64,000 nucleotides of DNA, taken from contig JAEWJK010000003.1 in the NCBI GenBank assembly GCA_023386555.1, positions 62,001 through 126,000 on the forward strand, read 5' to 3'. The DNA comes from Bacteroidota bacterium (GTDB lineage Bacteria; Bacteroidota; Bacteroidia; Chitinophagales; Chitinophagaceae). The number at the start of each line of letters is the position of its first letter. The first letter of the stretch is position 1. The translations under genes and the position numbers were made by a program. Positions 1 to 7,797 of the stretch are shown here, one piece after another. The notes under the pieces are model-generated. The model did not search any database. It was not told the DNA's origin and saw nothing but the letters and a program-made list of their open reading frames with translations.

Positions 1-2
1 TC

Positions 3-395
3 AAGCCAAACGTTGCCATCATCACTGACGTAACACACGATACACATACTCCAATGATCAATAAAATGATCGAAGGTGATGTGTTGTGTGGTAAAGGACC
101 TTCACCATGTTATGGACCTGCAGTACATAATAAGCTACTCGACTTTGTGATAGATGTTGCAGAGAAAAAGAACATTCCTTTACAATTAAGAGCTGTAAGC
201 CGTAGCACCGGAACCGATACCGACAGCTTTGCTTATGCCAATGATGGGTGTCCTTCTGTATTGATTTCAATTCCGCTTCGCTATATGCATACCACAGTAG
301 AGATGTTGCATAGAGATGATATTGAAAGCACTATCAGGTTGATGTATGAAACTTTACTGGCATTGTCGCCAAAAACGAATTTGAGTTATTTGTAA
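3..395 (+). CDS. M42-family glutamyl aminopeptidase/endoglucanase-like peptidase (C-terminal part)
   Basis: This is the C-terminal part (about 130 residues) of a metallopeptidase of the M42 type, cytosolic enzymes that trim N-terminal residues from peptides. The frame is open to the left edge of the window, so the start lies outside; the first ATG at 54 is internal. Seen in sequence: ITDVTHDTHTP at the very start, a segment that in M42 enzymes carries a metal-ligand Asp, then GPSPCYGPAVH, SRSTGTDTDSF and a C-terminal stretch RYMHTTVEMLHRDD with a conserved His, which is the expected order at the end of M42 enzymes. It ends at a TAA and is followed by a dispersed repeat and a hairpin. The family assignment is good; substrate is unknown. 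Confidence 0.85.
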   Translation, partial: KPNVAIITDVTHDTHTPMINKMIEGDVLCGKGPSPCYGPAVHNKLLDFVIDVAEKKNIPLQLRAVSRSTGTDTDSFAYANDGCPSVLISIPLRYMHTTVEMLHRDDIESTIRLMYETLLALSPKTNLSYL

Positions 396-420
396 ACAAG
401 CTATAGAAAATAATTGAACT

Positions 421-498
421 TTCGTTTCATCGCAAATTGACGAAGGAGATTCACCGTAACCAGAAAATAATAAAAGACTTTAAGGTAACCTTGTACAG
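421..498 (+). repeat. Dispersed repeat, long form, copy A (degenerate)
   Basis: An intergenic stretch sharing a core (GACGAAGGAGATTCACCG at 439-456) with copies near 9454 and 20885. Its left end (TTCGTTTCATCG) and right end (TTGTAC at 491-496) are diverged versions of the GTTGTGTC and CACTTGTAC ends of the other copies. Function unknown. Confidence 0.7.
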
Positions 499-525
499 CC
501 TAACTTTATTCAACAGTTAGGCTGT
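495..525 (+). terminator. Hairpin after the M42 peptidase gene
   Basis: A perfect 10-bp stem (ACAGCCTAAC at 495-504 with GTTAGGCTGT at 516-525) and an 11-nt loop, followed by the T-rich ATTATTTCTT. It lies only 10 bp before the next ATG, so it could be a terminator of the M42 gene or a structured leader of the next gene. Confidence 0.55.
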
Positions 526-535
526 ATTATTTCTT

Positions 536-991
536 ATGTATCTCAAACAACTACTTCATCATAACAAATTCTGGTTTGCCGTTATAGCACTATTCATCGT
601 TGCTCAGCTGCTCATCAACTTCAAAAGAGGGATCGTCTTCTCTCCTTTTTTTCATTACGGTATGTATTCAGAGGTAATGAAACCCAAAGAAAGTTACCCT
701 GTTTTCGAAGTGATCGTTAATGAAGAAGCCTTGCAGGCGAAAGATTTCTCACCACAGCAATGGGACAAAATACAACAACCACTCATCTATTTCAATAAAC
801 ATAAGCAATGGAATGAGCAGATGTTAGCTGAAGCCAATCGTTTGTTTCACATCAGTGACTCCTCTAAATTCACTAATACACTTCCAAAAAGAAGTTTCTA
901 TACCTGGTACCAGAATTATTTATCGCTGGTGCTAAAAAAGCCTGTAACAACCTTACTCATAAAGCAAAACAATTATAGCCCTGCCCGATAA
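536..991 (+). CDS. Membrane-anchored protein of unknown function
   Basis: A 151-residue protein I do not recognise. Residues about 12-29 (FWFAVIALFIVAQLLINF) form one membrane segment near the N-terminus; the rest is polar and would sit on one face of the membrane, with a Tyr- and Trp-rich C-terminus. The gene lies directly upstream of, and apparently overlaps, the next reading frame, which encodes a multi-pass membrane protein, so the two probably work together in the inner membrane. In some Bacteroidota a small anchored protein precedes HTTM-like membrane proteins, but I cannot confirm that here. Function is unassigned. Confidence 0.7.
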   Translation: MYLKQLLHHNKFWFAVIALFIVAQLLINFKRGIVFSPFFHYGMYSEVMKPKESYPVFEVIVNEEALQAKDFSPQQWDKIQQPLIYFNKHKQWNEQMLAEANRLFHISDSSKFTNTLPKRSFYTWYQNYLSLVLKKPVTTLLIKQNNYSPAR

Positions 992-1064
992 ATTCAAACA
1001 TAAGATCGTTCTGTACTTTACGCTGATTTTCTATCTACTTGCAGCGTATAAATGGATCAATGGC

Positions 1065-1835
1065 ATGTGGCTATACCAAATGCAGCCAAATATTTTCCTC
1101 ACCCGGTTTGATGGTGTGACATGGTTGTTTATGAAAACGGGCATTCATCAATGGTTGCTCAATAATAAACAAGGCTGGTTGGTTTTTGACACACTTTTCT
1201 ATTCAATACCGCTGATATACTTTCTGAGTCATAATGTATTTAGAACAGGATCGAAATTGGTTGCAGTGCTTATGCTTTTGATCAATTGGATGTACGTGCA
1301 GTGTTATACATTGTATCCCACCAATTCAATAGAAGCACATATAGCCTGGTTATTATTTCCGATAGCATTTCTTACTACCAATGCAAAAACATTCAGGTTA
1401 CTAATGGAAGGCTTACGGTATTTTTGTCTGTTCTTTTTTGTTTCGGCAGGAATATGGAAAATTGTTACCGGTTCAATCTTTAACACTGAACAGATGACCG
1501 GCATCTTACTTTACCAGCATGCTGATCTTTTATTAACCTCAACTGGCTATTGGCAAACAAATTTCATTCAGTGGTTGATCAATCACCATATGATCGGATT
1601 TATCTTATACCTGGCAGCTACAGTCTTGGAGTTGGTTTTTATAATCGGATTCTTTACAAAGAAGTATGATCAACTATTGATCGCCGGAGCTATACTGTTC
1701 CTGATATTCGATCAACTCATCATGAGAATTCCATATTATGAAATACTACCTTTCTTAATAACATTTAGGATGGCTGTTATGCATCGAGACCTTCGTTCTT
1801 ACGTTGTTCCGCCACAAACTCATAACCAAAACTGA
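1065..1835 (+). CDS. Polytopic membrane protein, HTTM-like (start uncertain)
   Basis: A protein with about six hydrophobic segments and the overall look of the HTTM (horizontally transferred transmembrane, vitamin-K-carboxylase-like) or DoxX-like groups; the assignment is tentative. The first ATG is at 1065, but the same frame is open back to 963 (stop TAA at 960-962), and the codons between encode a further membrane segment (VLYFTLIFYLLAAYKWI). No ATG, GTG or TTG exists in that stretch; only CTG (981, 1011, 1023), ATT (972, 1026) and ATA (975) do. The true start is therefore probably upstream, translationally coupled to the preceding gene that ends at 991. Its 3' end overlaps the convergent gene by 59 bp. 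Confidence 0.7.
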   Translation: MWLYQMQPNIFLTRFDGVTWLFMKTGIHQWLLNNKQGWLVFDTLFYSIPLIYFLSHNVFRTGSKLVAVLMLLINWMYVQCYTLYPTNSIEAHIAWLLFPIAFLTTNAKTFRLLMEGLRYFCLFFFVSAGIWKIVTGSIFNTEQMTGILLYQHADLLLTSTGYWQTNFIQWLINHHMIGFILYLAATVLELVFIIGFFTKKYDQLLIAGAILFLIFDQLIMRIPYYEILPFLITFRMAVMHRDLRSYVVPPQTHNQN

Positions 1836-2190
1836 GTTTTTTTGCAAGTGGAGCTTTCTTATCTATCATTCTCCAGAAGGGTGTGATCTTCTTCAGTGGT
1901 GTTCCGTTTTGATAATGTTCGTAAGCCAGTTCAGATACAATACGAAGAAAAATTCCTGATGTAATAGGACAAGTGTACGCTGCATTAAATTCTGCTGCAA
2001 GGTCTTTTCGCATTTGTTGTAGGCTGGTATGCTTTCCTTTGGGAATTTGTTTCACATAATCGTCAACTACTTTTGGTGTAGCGATCAGCATCTTGCTACC
2101 TTCAGGAATATCTGCAAACTTCTTATCGGTTATTTCTACAACAGGCTCTCTTGCAACATTAAATTTCTCCTGCCATGTTTTCTTTGCCAT
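1777..2190 (-). CDS. MGMT-family (alkyltransferase-like) protein
   Basis: A 137-residue protein resembling the small MGMT-family proteins that carry the DNA-binding domain of O6-alkylguanine alkyltransferases. It opens with MAKKTWQEKF, has a helix-turn-helix-like segment (KGKHTSLQQMRKDLAAEF) and a CPITSGIF motif where methyltransferases have their PCHRV active site, so the Cys is present but in a different context. Small proteins with this N-terminus and CPxTxGIF are widespread and uncharacterised; a DNA-repair link is family inference only. The 3' end overlaps the convergent membrane gene by 59 bp. Methyltransferase activity should not be assumed. Confidence 0.75.
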   Translation of the reverse strand: MAKKTWQEKFNVAREPVVEITDKKFADIPEGSKMLIATPKVVDDYVKQIPKGKHTSLQQMRKDLAAEFNAAYTCPITSGIFLRIVSELAYEHYQNGTPLKKITPFWRMIDKKAPLAKKLSFGYEFVAEQRKNEGLDA

Positions 2191-2256
2191 AACACAAACT
2201 TTATATCCTGAAAGTACAAAAGCTATATTCGCAAAAAAATGATCATTATTAGTTAT

Positions 2257-2802
2257 TCAATAAATATCTATAATGCTTCCCTCAAAATATTCTTCAATAT
2301 CTTTCTTAATGATCTTCATTTCTTTACGACTGAAAAGAATAAATGACACATAGAATATCAATACAATGGGTAAACAAACAAATATAACTGCCTTTAGAAG
2401 ATCGTTCAAACCTACTCCAAGTTTATCTCCTCCGGCAAAATATAAAAACACAAAAGGGAAGAATGTCATTATGATCATGAATACATGAAAGCTTTTACTC
2501 AAGCCTATATGTAACTGTATCTCTGAACCCAAAGGAGCTGCAACTACGGAGCCCTTTGTTACATAATATGTTTGTGAACTACGGATCTTTTGTTTCTCCT
2601 TCTTTTTCGGCGAAAACATCCATTCAGTATAATATGTCCTACGCATTTGAAATGAATCTTCCTTTATAGTACCACGATACCACTTGGATGATCCGAGGAA
2701 TTTATATTTACCTGTTTCAATAAAATCAGCAAGACTGTTTAATACCTCCTGCTTGGAAATTGAAACATTGATTGTGGCCTTGGGAAATAATGGCATCATC
2801 AA
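2257..2802 (-). CDS. Hypothetical protein with two membrane segments
   Basis: A 181-residue protein I do not recognise. The first 100 residues are polar and basic (a SPKKKEKQK patch); two hydrophobic segments follow (about residues 106-124, FHVFMIIMTFFPFVFLYFA, and 137-159, LKAVIFVCLPIVLIFYVSFILF), then a charged tail (KIIKKDIEEYFEG). This is the pattern of a PH-like or sensor domain anchored by a helical hairpin, but no motif settles it. It is transcribed in the same direction as the DinB gene upstream, with about 54 bp between them. Confidence 0.65.
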   Translation of the reverse strand: MMMPLFPKATINVSISKQEVLNSLADFIETGKYKFLGSSKWYRGTIKEDSFQMRRTYYTEWMFSPKKKEKQKIRSSQTYYVTKGSVVAAPLGSEIQLHIGLSKSFHVFMIIMTFFPFVFLYFAGGDKLGVGLNDLLKAVIFVCLPIVLIFYVSFILFSRKEMKIIKKDIEEYFEGSIIDIY

Positions 2803-2856
2803 AAATAAGAGAGGTATGCGTATTAAAACATAAAAATTTATTTGAATTTGTGATCC

Positions 2857-3345
2857 TCAATCATATTTCATTGCAGGATATCCTAATAATCTTCTCCATA
2901 ATGCTAATTGACCAATAATGCTGGCTTCACGATAGATTGTGAAACAGATCAAATCATAATAAGTCATTTTCATTCCACCCATATCAAAAATGCTATCAAG
3001 CTTTGCATCGTCAATTTTCACCAGCGCTTCTCGGGCAATAGGTGTTATCTTATTCCAGTCATCTATATATTCTTCGATTGAAGGATAACGTTCATCTTCC
3101 TGTAATCCTTTATGCCCATGAAATAGTTCTGCTTTTGTTTGCCTCAAATCATGTTTCATTTCTGAAGCCATTTGAAATCGTTGAAAGATTAAAGAACCTG
3201 CAAGCCAGGCCGGATGATTGGCTGATGTTCCTAAACGGTTATGCATATCATCTTCTGAAATACCATTAAGAACTTTCGCATAAAAGTTTGTCTGGTAATC
3301 GAACAAAGTAAGTAAACTCTGGGTACGGCTGCTTGTCGTTTGCAT
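2857..3345 (-). CDS. DinB-family protein
   Basis: A four-helix-bundle DinB/YfiT-like protein of about 162 residues from MQTTSS. These are often metal-binding, thiol-dependent transferases, but most, including this one, have no known substrate. Seen: HPAWLAGSL near residue 45, the usual first-His region, and a C-terminal helix pair containing MTYYDLICFTIYREASIIGQLALWRRLLGY. The frame has an upstream ATG at 3366, but a TAGCTTTG promoter box (3364-3371, minus strand) overlaps it, which favours the ATG at 3345. Some canonical metal His positions look replaced, so metal binding is uncertain. Confidence 0.8.
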   Translation of the reverse strand: MQTTSSRTQSLLTLFDYQTNFYAKVLNGISEDDMHNRLGTSANHPAWLAGSLIFQRFQMASEMKHDLRQTKAELFHGHKGLQEDERYPSIEEYIDDWNKITPIAREALVKIDDAKLDSIFDMGGMKMTYYDLICFTIYREASIIGQLALWRRLLGYPAMKYD

Positions 3346-3363
3346 GATGACTTTTTTAGAGAA

Positions 3364-3371
3364 CAAAGCTA
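3364..3371 (-). promoter_or_regulatory. Bacteroidota -7 box for the DinB gene
   Basis: On the minus strand this reads TAGCTTTG, matching TAnnTTTG, 19 nt upstream of the ATG at 3345. No clear -33 TTG was found. Confidence 0.5.
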
Positions 3372-3635
3372 AAGACAGGCATAATGCTTATTGGGTGGGT
3401 ATTACGACAATATTAGGGCTGATTGCGATTTGTTATATTACCTGGTACAGAAATGAGAATTAATTTAAAAGAGCAAATGTTGAAGTTTAAAAAACCAATG
3501 CACAAAGATTCTGATGACACAAAGAATATAATTTATTTCAAAAAAAGAATCTTTAATCAGGTTCATCACAAATTCATCATCGTTCGTCACAACCATCCTC
3601 CATATCCAGTAGTTCTATTATAGTATTGCATTGCA

Positions 3636-5174
3636 ATGAATAGCTTACAACAACTGGTCAATACTGCAAAACGATATAATAGGATAGAATTCTGGGCAAT
3701 TACTATCTTTTTTGGCCTGGGCCTTTCATATTTCATCTTAAACGGAATAAATACCTATGGCCATTTACAGGAAAGTAAATTCAAACTATTATTTGAAAAG
3801 GCAGGAATACATTTTGACTATTACGAGAATTATTTTATTCCGCTACTGATACGTCTCCTGTTTGGTTACGCTGCTTTTCTCTACCTGAACTTTATTAACC
3901 TTCCAAGGGTTTTGTCTAATCGTGATCTTGTATGGAATATTCTAAGAGGGTTGCTTCTATTTTTCTTTGTAGGGCTAATGTTCGGTGTAACCAATGTAAT
4001 GCTCAAACGCTATGTGTACGAAATTCAAAGTATTGAAGCCACTTTACTGGAATTATATGGCACAGGTTTTTTGTATGCCGGATTTTGGTACACATTATTT
4101 GGATTCTATACAATAGTGAAATATGCCGGCATATACATGTTGAACAGATCAGTGCAGGCTAGTTCTCACGATAGTTTTATTCGCAGAGAAGGTGTGGTAG
4201 CATTTCTTGTATGGGCTTCACTGCTGTTACTAATGTTTATCACTAATACTATAACACTTTTTACTTTGTTATGGATCGTTTTAATTCCCCCGGCAATCGT
4301 ATTATATCTTGTTTCTTTTTATCGCCTCATACCAGAATCGTTCTCAAAACAACATTCTTTTAGATCGTATTTTTCAAAAGTGATACTTATTGTGGCTGCA
4401 TTGTTTTTACCGGTAGCAGCTTTTGTTTGGGTGATATTACAAGATGGACCACCGTCAGTAATGGTAAGTATTTTGAACTCATTTTTTCAATTATTCGTGA
4501 TCGCTCCTGTTTCATGGAAACTGTTTAAACGATATGCGAAGAATAAGGAAGAGATCATTACATTGAAAAAAGAATTAGGACAATCTACTGCAGGTTTTGA
4601 TTTTCTTCGTTCACAGATCAATCCGCATTTTCTTTTCAATGCATTGAATACACTGTATGGAACTGCTATTGAAGAGAATGCAGAACGTACAAGTGAAGGT
4701 GTACAGCAACTTGGAGATATGATGCGTTTCATGTTACACGATAATATGCAGGAAAAAATACCACTTGCAAGAGAAATTGAATACATAAACAATTACATCA
4801 GCTTACAAACTTTAAGAACAGGCACCAAGCCTGGCATTGTTATAGAATCAAACATCAACAATGATGTAGGCAGCTCACAGATAGCACCAATGTTACTCAT
4901 CTCTTTCATTGAAAATGCCTTTAAACATGGCATTAGTTTTAGAGAGCCATCACATATTTTCATTAATCTTGATTGTAATAACAATCAACTTTACTTTAAT
5001 GTCTCAAACAGTAAACATCACCGGGTTGAAAATGATCCTGAAAAAAATAAAAGTGGCGTAGGATTAGAGAATGTCAAACAACGTTTACAATTATTATACC
5101 CTGGCAAACATGAGTTGATCATTGGAGAAAGTGCAGAAGAGTTCTCAGTACGTCTTATTTTACAACTATCTTAG
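3636..5174 (+). CDS. LytS-type sensor histidine kinase
   Basis: A 512-residue membrane histidine kinase. The N-terminal 300 residues contain about seven or eight hydrophobic segments. The kinase part is of the His_kinase (LytS/YehU) type: LRSQINPHFLFNALNTLYG contains the phospho-acceptor His331, and an ATPase N-box follows (SFIENAFKHGI) with a GVGLENVKQRL G-box near the C-terminus. It autophosphorylates and passes phosphate to a response regulator, almost certainly the LytTR protein encoded 20 bp downstream. The stimulus is unknown; in this group the membrane part may sense envelope or small-molecule signals. Family and partner are secure; the role is not. Confidence 0.92.
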   Translation: MNSLQQLVNTAKRYNRIEFWAITIFFGLGLSYFILNGINTYGHLQESKFKLLFEKAGIHFDYYENYFIPLLIRLLFGYAAFLYLNFINLPRVLSNRDLVWNILRGLLLFFFVGLMFGVTNVMLKRYVYEIQSIEATLLELYGTGFLYAGFWYTLFGFYTIVKYAGIYMLNRSVQASSHDSFIRREGVVAFLVWASLLLLMFITNTITLFTLLWIVLIPPAIVLYLVSFYRLIPESFSKQHSFRSYFSKVILIVAALFLPVAAFVWVILQDGPPSVMVSILNSFFQLFVIAPVSWKLFKRYAKNKEEIITLKKELGQSTAGFDFLRSQINPHFLFNALNTLYGTAIEENAERTSEGVQQLGDMMRFMLHDNMQEKIPLAREIEYINNYISLQTLRTGTKPGIVIESNINNDVGSSQIAPMLLISFIENAFKHGISFREPSHIFINLDCNNNQLYFNVSNSKHHRVENDPEKNKSGVGLENVKQRLQLLYPGKHELIIGESAEEFSVRLILQLS

Positions 5175-5194
5175 TATAAGAACTATCATAAGTT

Positions 5195-5881
5195 ATGAAA
5201 GCGATTGCAATTGATGATGAACCGATAGCATTGAAGGTGATAGAGTCTCATGCATCGAAAGTGCCATTTCTTGATCTAAAAGCAAGCTTTACAGATGCTT
5301 TTGAAGCACTTGCATACTTACAAAAAGAAGATATTGATCTGTTGTTTCTCGATATAAAAATGCCCGACATCTCGGGCATTGAATTCTTCAACAGCCTAAC
5401 AAAAAAACCAATGGTCATCTTCACCACGGCATACCAGGAACATGCTGCCACAGGTTTTGAATTAGATGCTGTTGATTATCTTTTAAAGCCTTTTTCATTA
5501 GCACGTTTTATAAAAGGATGCAACAAAGCATTTGAACTATATAATTTCAGGAATGCTGCTGCAACTTCAGATCATGTTTATATTAAAACTGGTGCAGAGC
5601 AGGTGAAAGTTTATTTTGACGAGATATTATACTTAGAAGCTACCGGAAACTATGTTACCTTTTTTCTAAAGGATAAAAAATTACTATCCAGAAGTACATT
5701 CATTGAGGCGATAAGTTTATTGCCAACGGATAAGTTCACAAGAATTCATCGGTCGTATATAATTAATACCGGCAAGATTGATAAACTGGAAAAACACCAG
5801 GTTACCCTTCACAGTGTTAAACTCCCTGTAAGTGATGCTTACGTCAAAGAACTTGCATCAATAATTCAAAAGAATAACTGA
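5195..5881 (+). CDS. LytTR-family response regulator
   Basis: A 228-residue two-domain regulator. The receiver domain (about 1-115) has the acidic pair at 7-8, phospho-acceptor Asp53 (FLDIKMPDISG) and Lys98 (LLKPF). The LytTR DNA-binding domain (about 130-225) contains EILYLEATGNYVTFFL and FTRIHRSYIINTGKIDKL. It lies 20 bp behind the LytS-type kinase and is surely co-transcribed with it; the pair forms a two-component system acting on transcription. No LytTR-type direct-repeat binding sites were identified in this window, so the targets are unknown. Confidence 0.93.
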   Translation: MKAIAIDDEPIALKVIESHASKVPFLDLKASFTDAFEALAYLQKEDIDLLFLDIKMPDISGIEFFNSLTKKPMVIFTTAYQEHAATGFELDAVDYLLKPFSLARFIKGCNKAFELYNFRNAAATSDHVYIKTGAEQVKVYFDEILYLEATGNYVTFFLKDKKLLSRSTFIEAISLLPTDKFTRIHRSYIINTGKIDKLEKHQVTLHSVKLPVSDAYVKELASIIQKNN

Positions 5882-5910
5882 GAAATATTGATATTTGACG
5901 TTTGTTGATC

Positions 5911-6486
5911 ATGAAGATATTGGTATTTGATAATTATGATTCCTTCACCTATAACCTGGTTCACCTGGTAGAAAAGATCTGCCATACAAAAGTTGATGTT
6001 TGTAAAAATGATGAATTACCGTTGGAGAAAGTGAAAGGTTATGACAAAATTATTCTTTCTCCAGGACCGGGAATTCCAAAGGATGCTGGACTATTAATTC
6101 CCCTGATCAAAGAATATGCATCAACAAAGTCCATCTTAGGTGTTTGTTTGGGTCACCAGGCCATTGCAGAAAGTTTTGGTGGTAGGCTTATTAATTTGTC
6201 AAATGTTTTTCATGGTGTTGCTACTTCAGTAAATAAGATATATAGCGATGACAATTATTCTTTGTTTAAACACCTTCCACCCTCATTTGAAGTAGGCCGT
6301 TATCACAGCTGGATTGTTAGTGATGAAAATTTTCCTGAAGTATTGCAAGTTACAGCCAGGGATAAATATCATAACATCATGGCTTTACAGCATAAGAACT
6401 ATGACGTTTCGGGTGTACAATTTCATCCTGAAAGTGTATTGACATCTTGTGGTGAAACGATCATGAGGAATTGGCTATTGAAATAA
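5911..6486 (+). CDS. trpG: Glutamine amidotransferase of anthranilate/aminodeoxychorismate synthase
   Basis: A 191-residue class I glutamine amidotransferase that releases ammonia from glutamine for chorismate amination. The triad is visible: Cys79 in LGVCLGHQ, His172 and Glu174 in QFHPES; an oxyanion stretch SPGPGIP follows at 50-56. The ATG at 5911 is preferred over an in-frame TTG at 5902. TrpG and PabA cannot be separated by sequence alone; the neighbour downstream is trpF, which favours tryptophan synthesis, but the large subunit (trpE or pabB) and the rest of the trp genes are not here. It may serve both pathways. Confidence 0.88.
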   Translation: MKILVFDNYDSFTYNLVHLVEKICHTKVDVCKNDELPLEKVKGYDKIILSPGPGIPKDAGLLIPLIKEYASTKSILGVCLGHQAIAESFGGRLINLSNVFHGVATSVNKIYSDDNYSLFKHLPPSFEVGRYHSWIVSDENFPEVLQVTARDKYHNIMALQHKNYDVSGVQFHPESVLTSCGETIMRNWLLK

Positions 6487-6501
6487 CACATCATATCTTT
6501 G
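6471..6501 (+). promoter_or_regulatory. Promoter of trpF
   Basis: A -7 box TATCTTTG (6494-6501) with a TTG at 6471-6473, 20 bp apart, inside the 3' end of the amidotransferase gene and 19 bp before the trpF ATG. It fits the Bacteroidota promoter form, so trpF may be expressed independently of trpG. Confidence 0.5.
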
Positions 6502-6520
6502 CCCTTCACATTTAAAAAAG

Positions 6521-7123
6521 ATGAATATAAAAGTTTGTGGCATCACACAATTAAAACAATTACAGCAGTTAGAAGCTTTAGATATTGATTTTGCAGGATT
6601 TGTTTTTGATGAACAGTCTCCTAACTATGTGGTTGATAAAATCAGCCCTGAAGACATTGCTGCTGCAGATTTTGATATAAAAAAAGTGGGTGTGTTTACT
6701 AATGCCGAATTTGACTTTATTAATGAGCAGGTAGAAATATATTCTCTCGATATTGTTCAGCTTAACGGTAACGAATCAGCTGGCTTTTGTGAAGAATTAT
6801 CGGAAGATATTGAAGTGATAAAGACTTTCAGAATTAAAAAAGATCAACAGAATATTGATCGCATCATTGAAGAATATGATCTTGCTTGTGACTATTACCT
6901 CTTTGATGTAGAAGACAACGATTATTCTTTCCTGGAAAGAAGCAAAATAGAAAAACCTTTTTTTATCAGTGGAAATATCAGTGTTAATGATGCTGCAACT
7001 TTGAGATCATTAAATCATCCTGATCTTTTTGCGGTGAACATCGACAATAAGTTCGAAAAAGAACCAGGTATGAAGGATATGGGTCTTATACTTCAATTTC
7101 GTGAAGCGGTAAGAAAGAAATAA
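6521..7123 (+). CDS. trpF: Phosphoribosylanthranilate isomerase
   Basis: A 200-residue TIM-barrel enzyme that isomerises N-phosphoribosylanthranilate in tryptophan synthesis. It begins with the family signature IKVCGIT (general-base Cys6), contains DIVQLNGNES (equivalent to the usual VQLHG), an Asp in YYLFDVED where the general acid is expected, and phosphate-loop-like segments FFISGNIS and NIDNKFEKEPGMKDM. The usual DxSSGVE is replaced by NIDNKFE, which is a divergent form similar to that of other Bacteroidota. The gene follows trpG by 34 bp and its TAA is inside the bidirectional terminator at 7121. Confidence 0.88.
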   Translation: MNIKVCGITQLKQLQQLEALDIDFAGFVFDEQSPNYVVDKISPEDIAAADFDIKKVGVFTNAEFDFINEQVEIYSLDIVQLNGNESAGFCEELSEDIEVIKTFRIKKDQQNIDRIIEEYDLACDYYLFDVEDNDYSFLERSKIEKPFFISGNISVNDAATLRSLNHPDLFAVNIDNKFEKEPGMKDMGLILQFREAVRKK

Positions 7124-7151
7124 GAAAGCAGGAACTAACCCTGCTTTCTTA
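7121..7151. terminator. Bidirectional terminator between trpF and the PhnA-like gene
   Basis: A perfect 12-bp stem (TAAGAAAGCAGG at 7121-7132 with its complement at 7140-7151) and a 7-nt loop. The stem contains the trpF stop codon, and the convergent gene stops inside it at 7135-7137. Confidence 0.8.
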
Positions 7152-7716
7152 CATATTTGGTAAGGATAACGATAACCTGCCCTTCTATTTTTCCTTCGAT
7201 CTGTTCTGTATTATTTTCTACCAAACGAATATTCTTTACAACCGTACCCATCTTTGCATTTAATGTAGAACCTTTCACATCGAGTGATTTTGTAAGTACA
7301 ACTGTATCGCCGGTTTGTAAAATATTGCCATTAGCATCTGTATGAAGATCTACACTGCCATCATTTTCATGATCACCTGTCGCTTTTGCCCAGACCAATC
7401 GCTCATCATCAAAATACATCATATCTAGGCTGTCGGCAGCCCAGGATTCATTACGTAACCTATTTAACATTCTCCAGGCTACAACCTGAACACCTGGCAC
7501 TTCACTCCACATCGATTCATTCAAACATTTCCAATGCTCACTATTCAATGATTCTTTTTTCTCTATTTGGTTTAGACAAACATTGCAAGTGATGATACAA
7601 TTATCTTCACTGCTATAATCCTGAGGTGGCACCTCATACACTTTCAGGTTAGATGTTGAACCACATAACTCACATTTATTATCACTTCTTTTCAGCAGCA
7701 CTTGTTCCAGTTTCAT
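7135..7716 (-). CDS. PhnA-domain zinc-ribbon protein
   Basis: A 193-residue cytosolic protein of the PhnA/YjdM type. The N-terminal zinc ribbon has CELC (residues 15-18) and CNVC (about 44-47). The C-terminal PhnA domain has the usual DANGNILQTGDTVVLTKSLDVKG stretch (about 128-150) and ends with an SH3-like barrel. The longer two-domain form is common in Bacteroidota. Despite the historical name, this family is not shown to cleave phosphonates and its role is unknown. A -7 box TACATTTG lies 18 bp upstream of the ATG. Confidence 0.85.
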   Translation of the reverse strand: MKLEQVLLKRSDNKCELCGSTSNLKVYEVPPQDYSSEDNCIITCNVCLNQIEKKESLNSEHWKCLNESMWSEVPGVQVVAWRMLNRLRNESWAADSLDMMYFDDERLVWAKATGDHENDGSVDLHTDANGNILQTGDTVVLTKSLDVKGSTLNAKMGTVVKNIRLVENNTEQIEGKIEGQVIVILTKYVRKQG

Positions 7717-7733
7717 ATTTTTACTTATTGCGG

Positions 7734-7741
7734 CAAATGTA
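7734..7741 (-). promoter_or_regulatory. -7 box for the PhnA-like gene
   Basis: The minus strand reads TACATTTG, matching TAnnTTTG, 18 nt from the start codon. No convincing -33 element. Confidence 0.45.
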
Positions 7742-7797
7742 ATATTATTACTTCAGCAACGATATGATATAGCTCACTTCAAAATTCAATCTGTATA

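Noticed and set aside
3423..3623. 66-residue frame upstream of the histidine kinase gene
   Set aside because: No motif, no promoter or terminator of its own, composition unlike neighbours; likely a chance frame in an AT-rich gap.
5902..5910. TTG as start of the amidotransferase
   Set aside because: The ATG at 5911 gives the family-typical MKILVFDNYDSF start.
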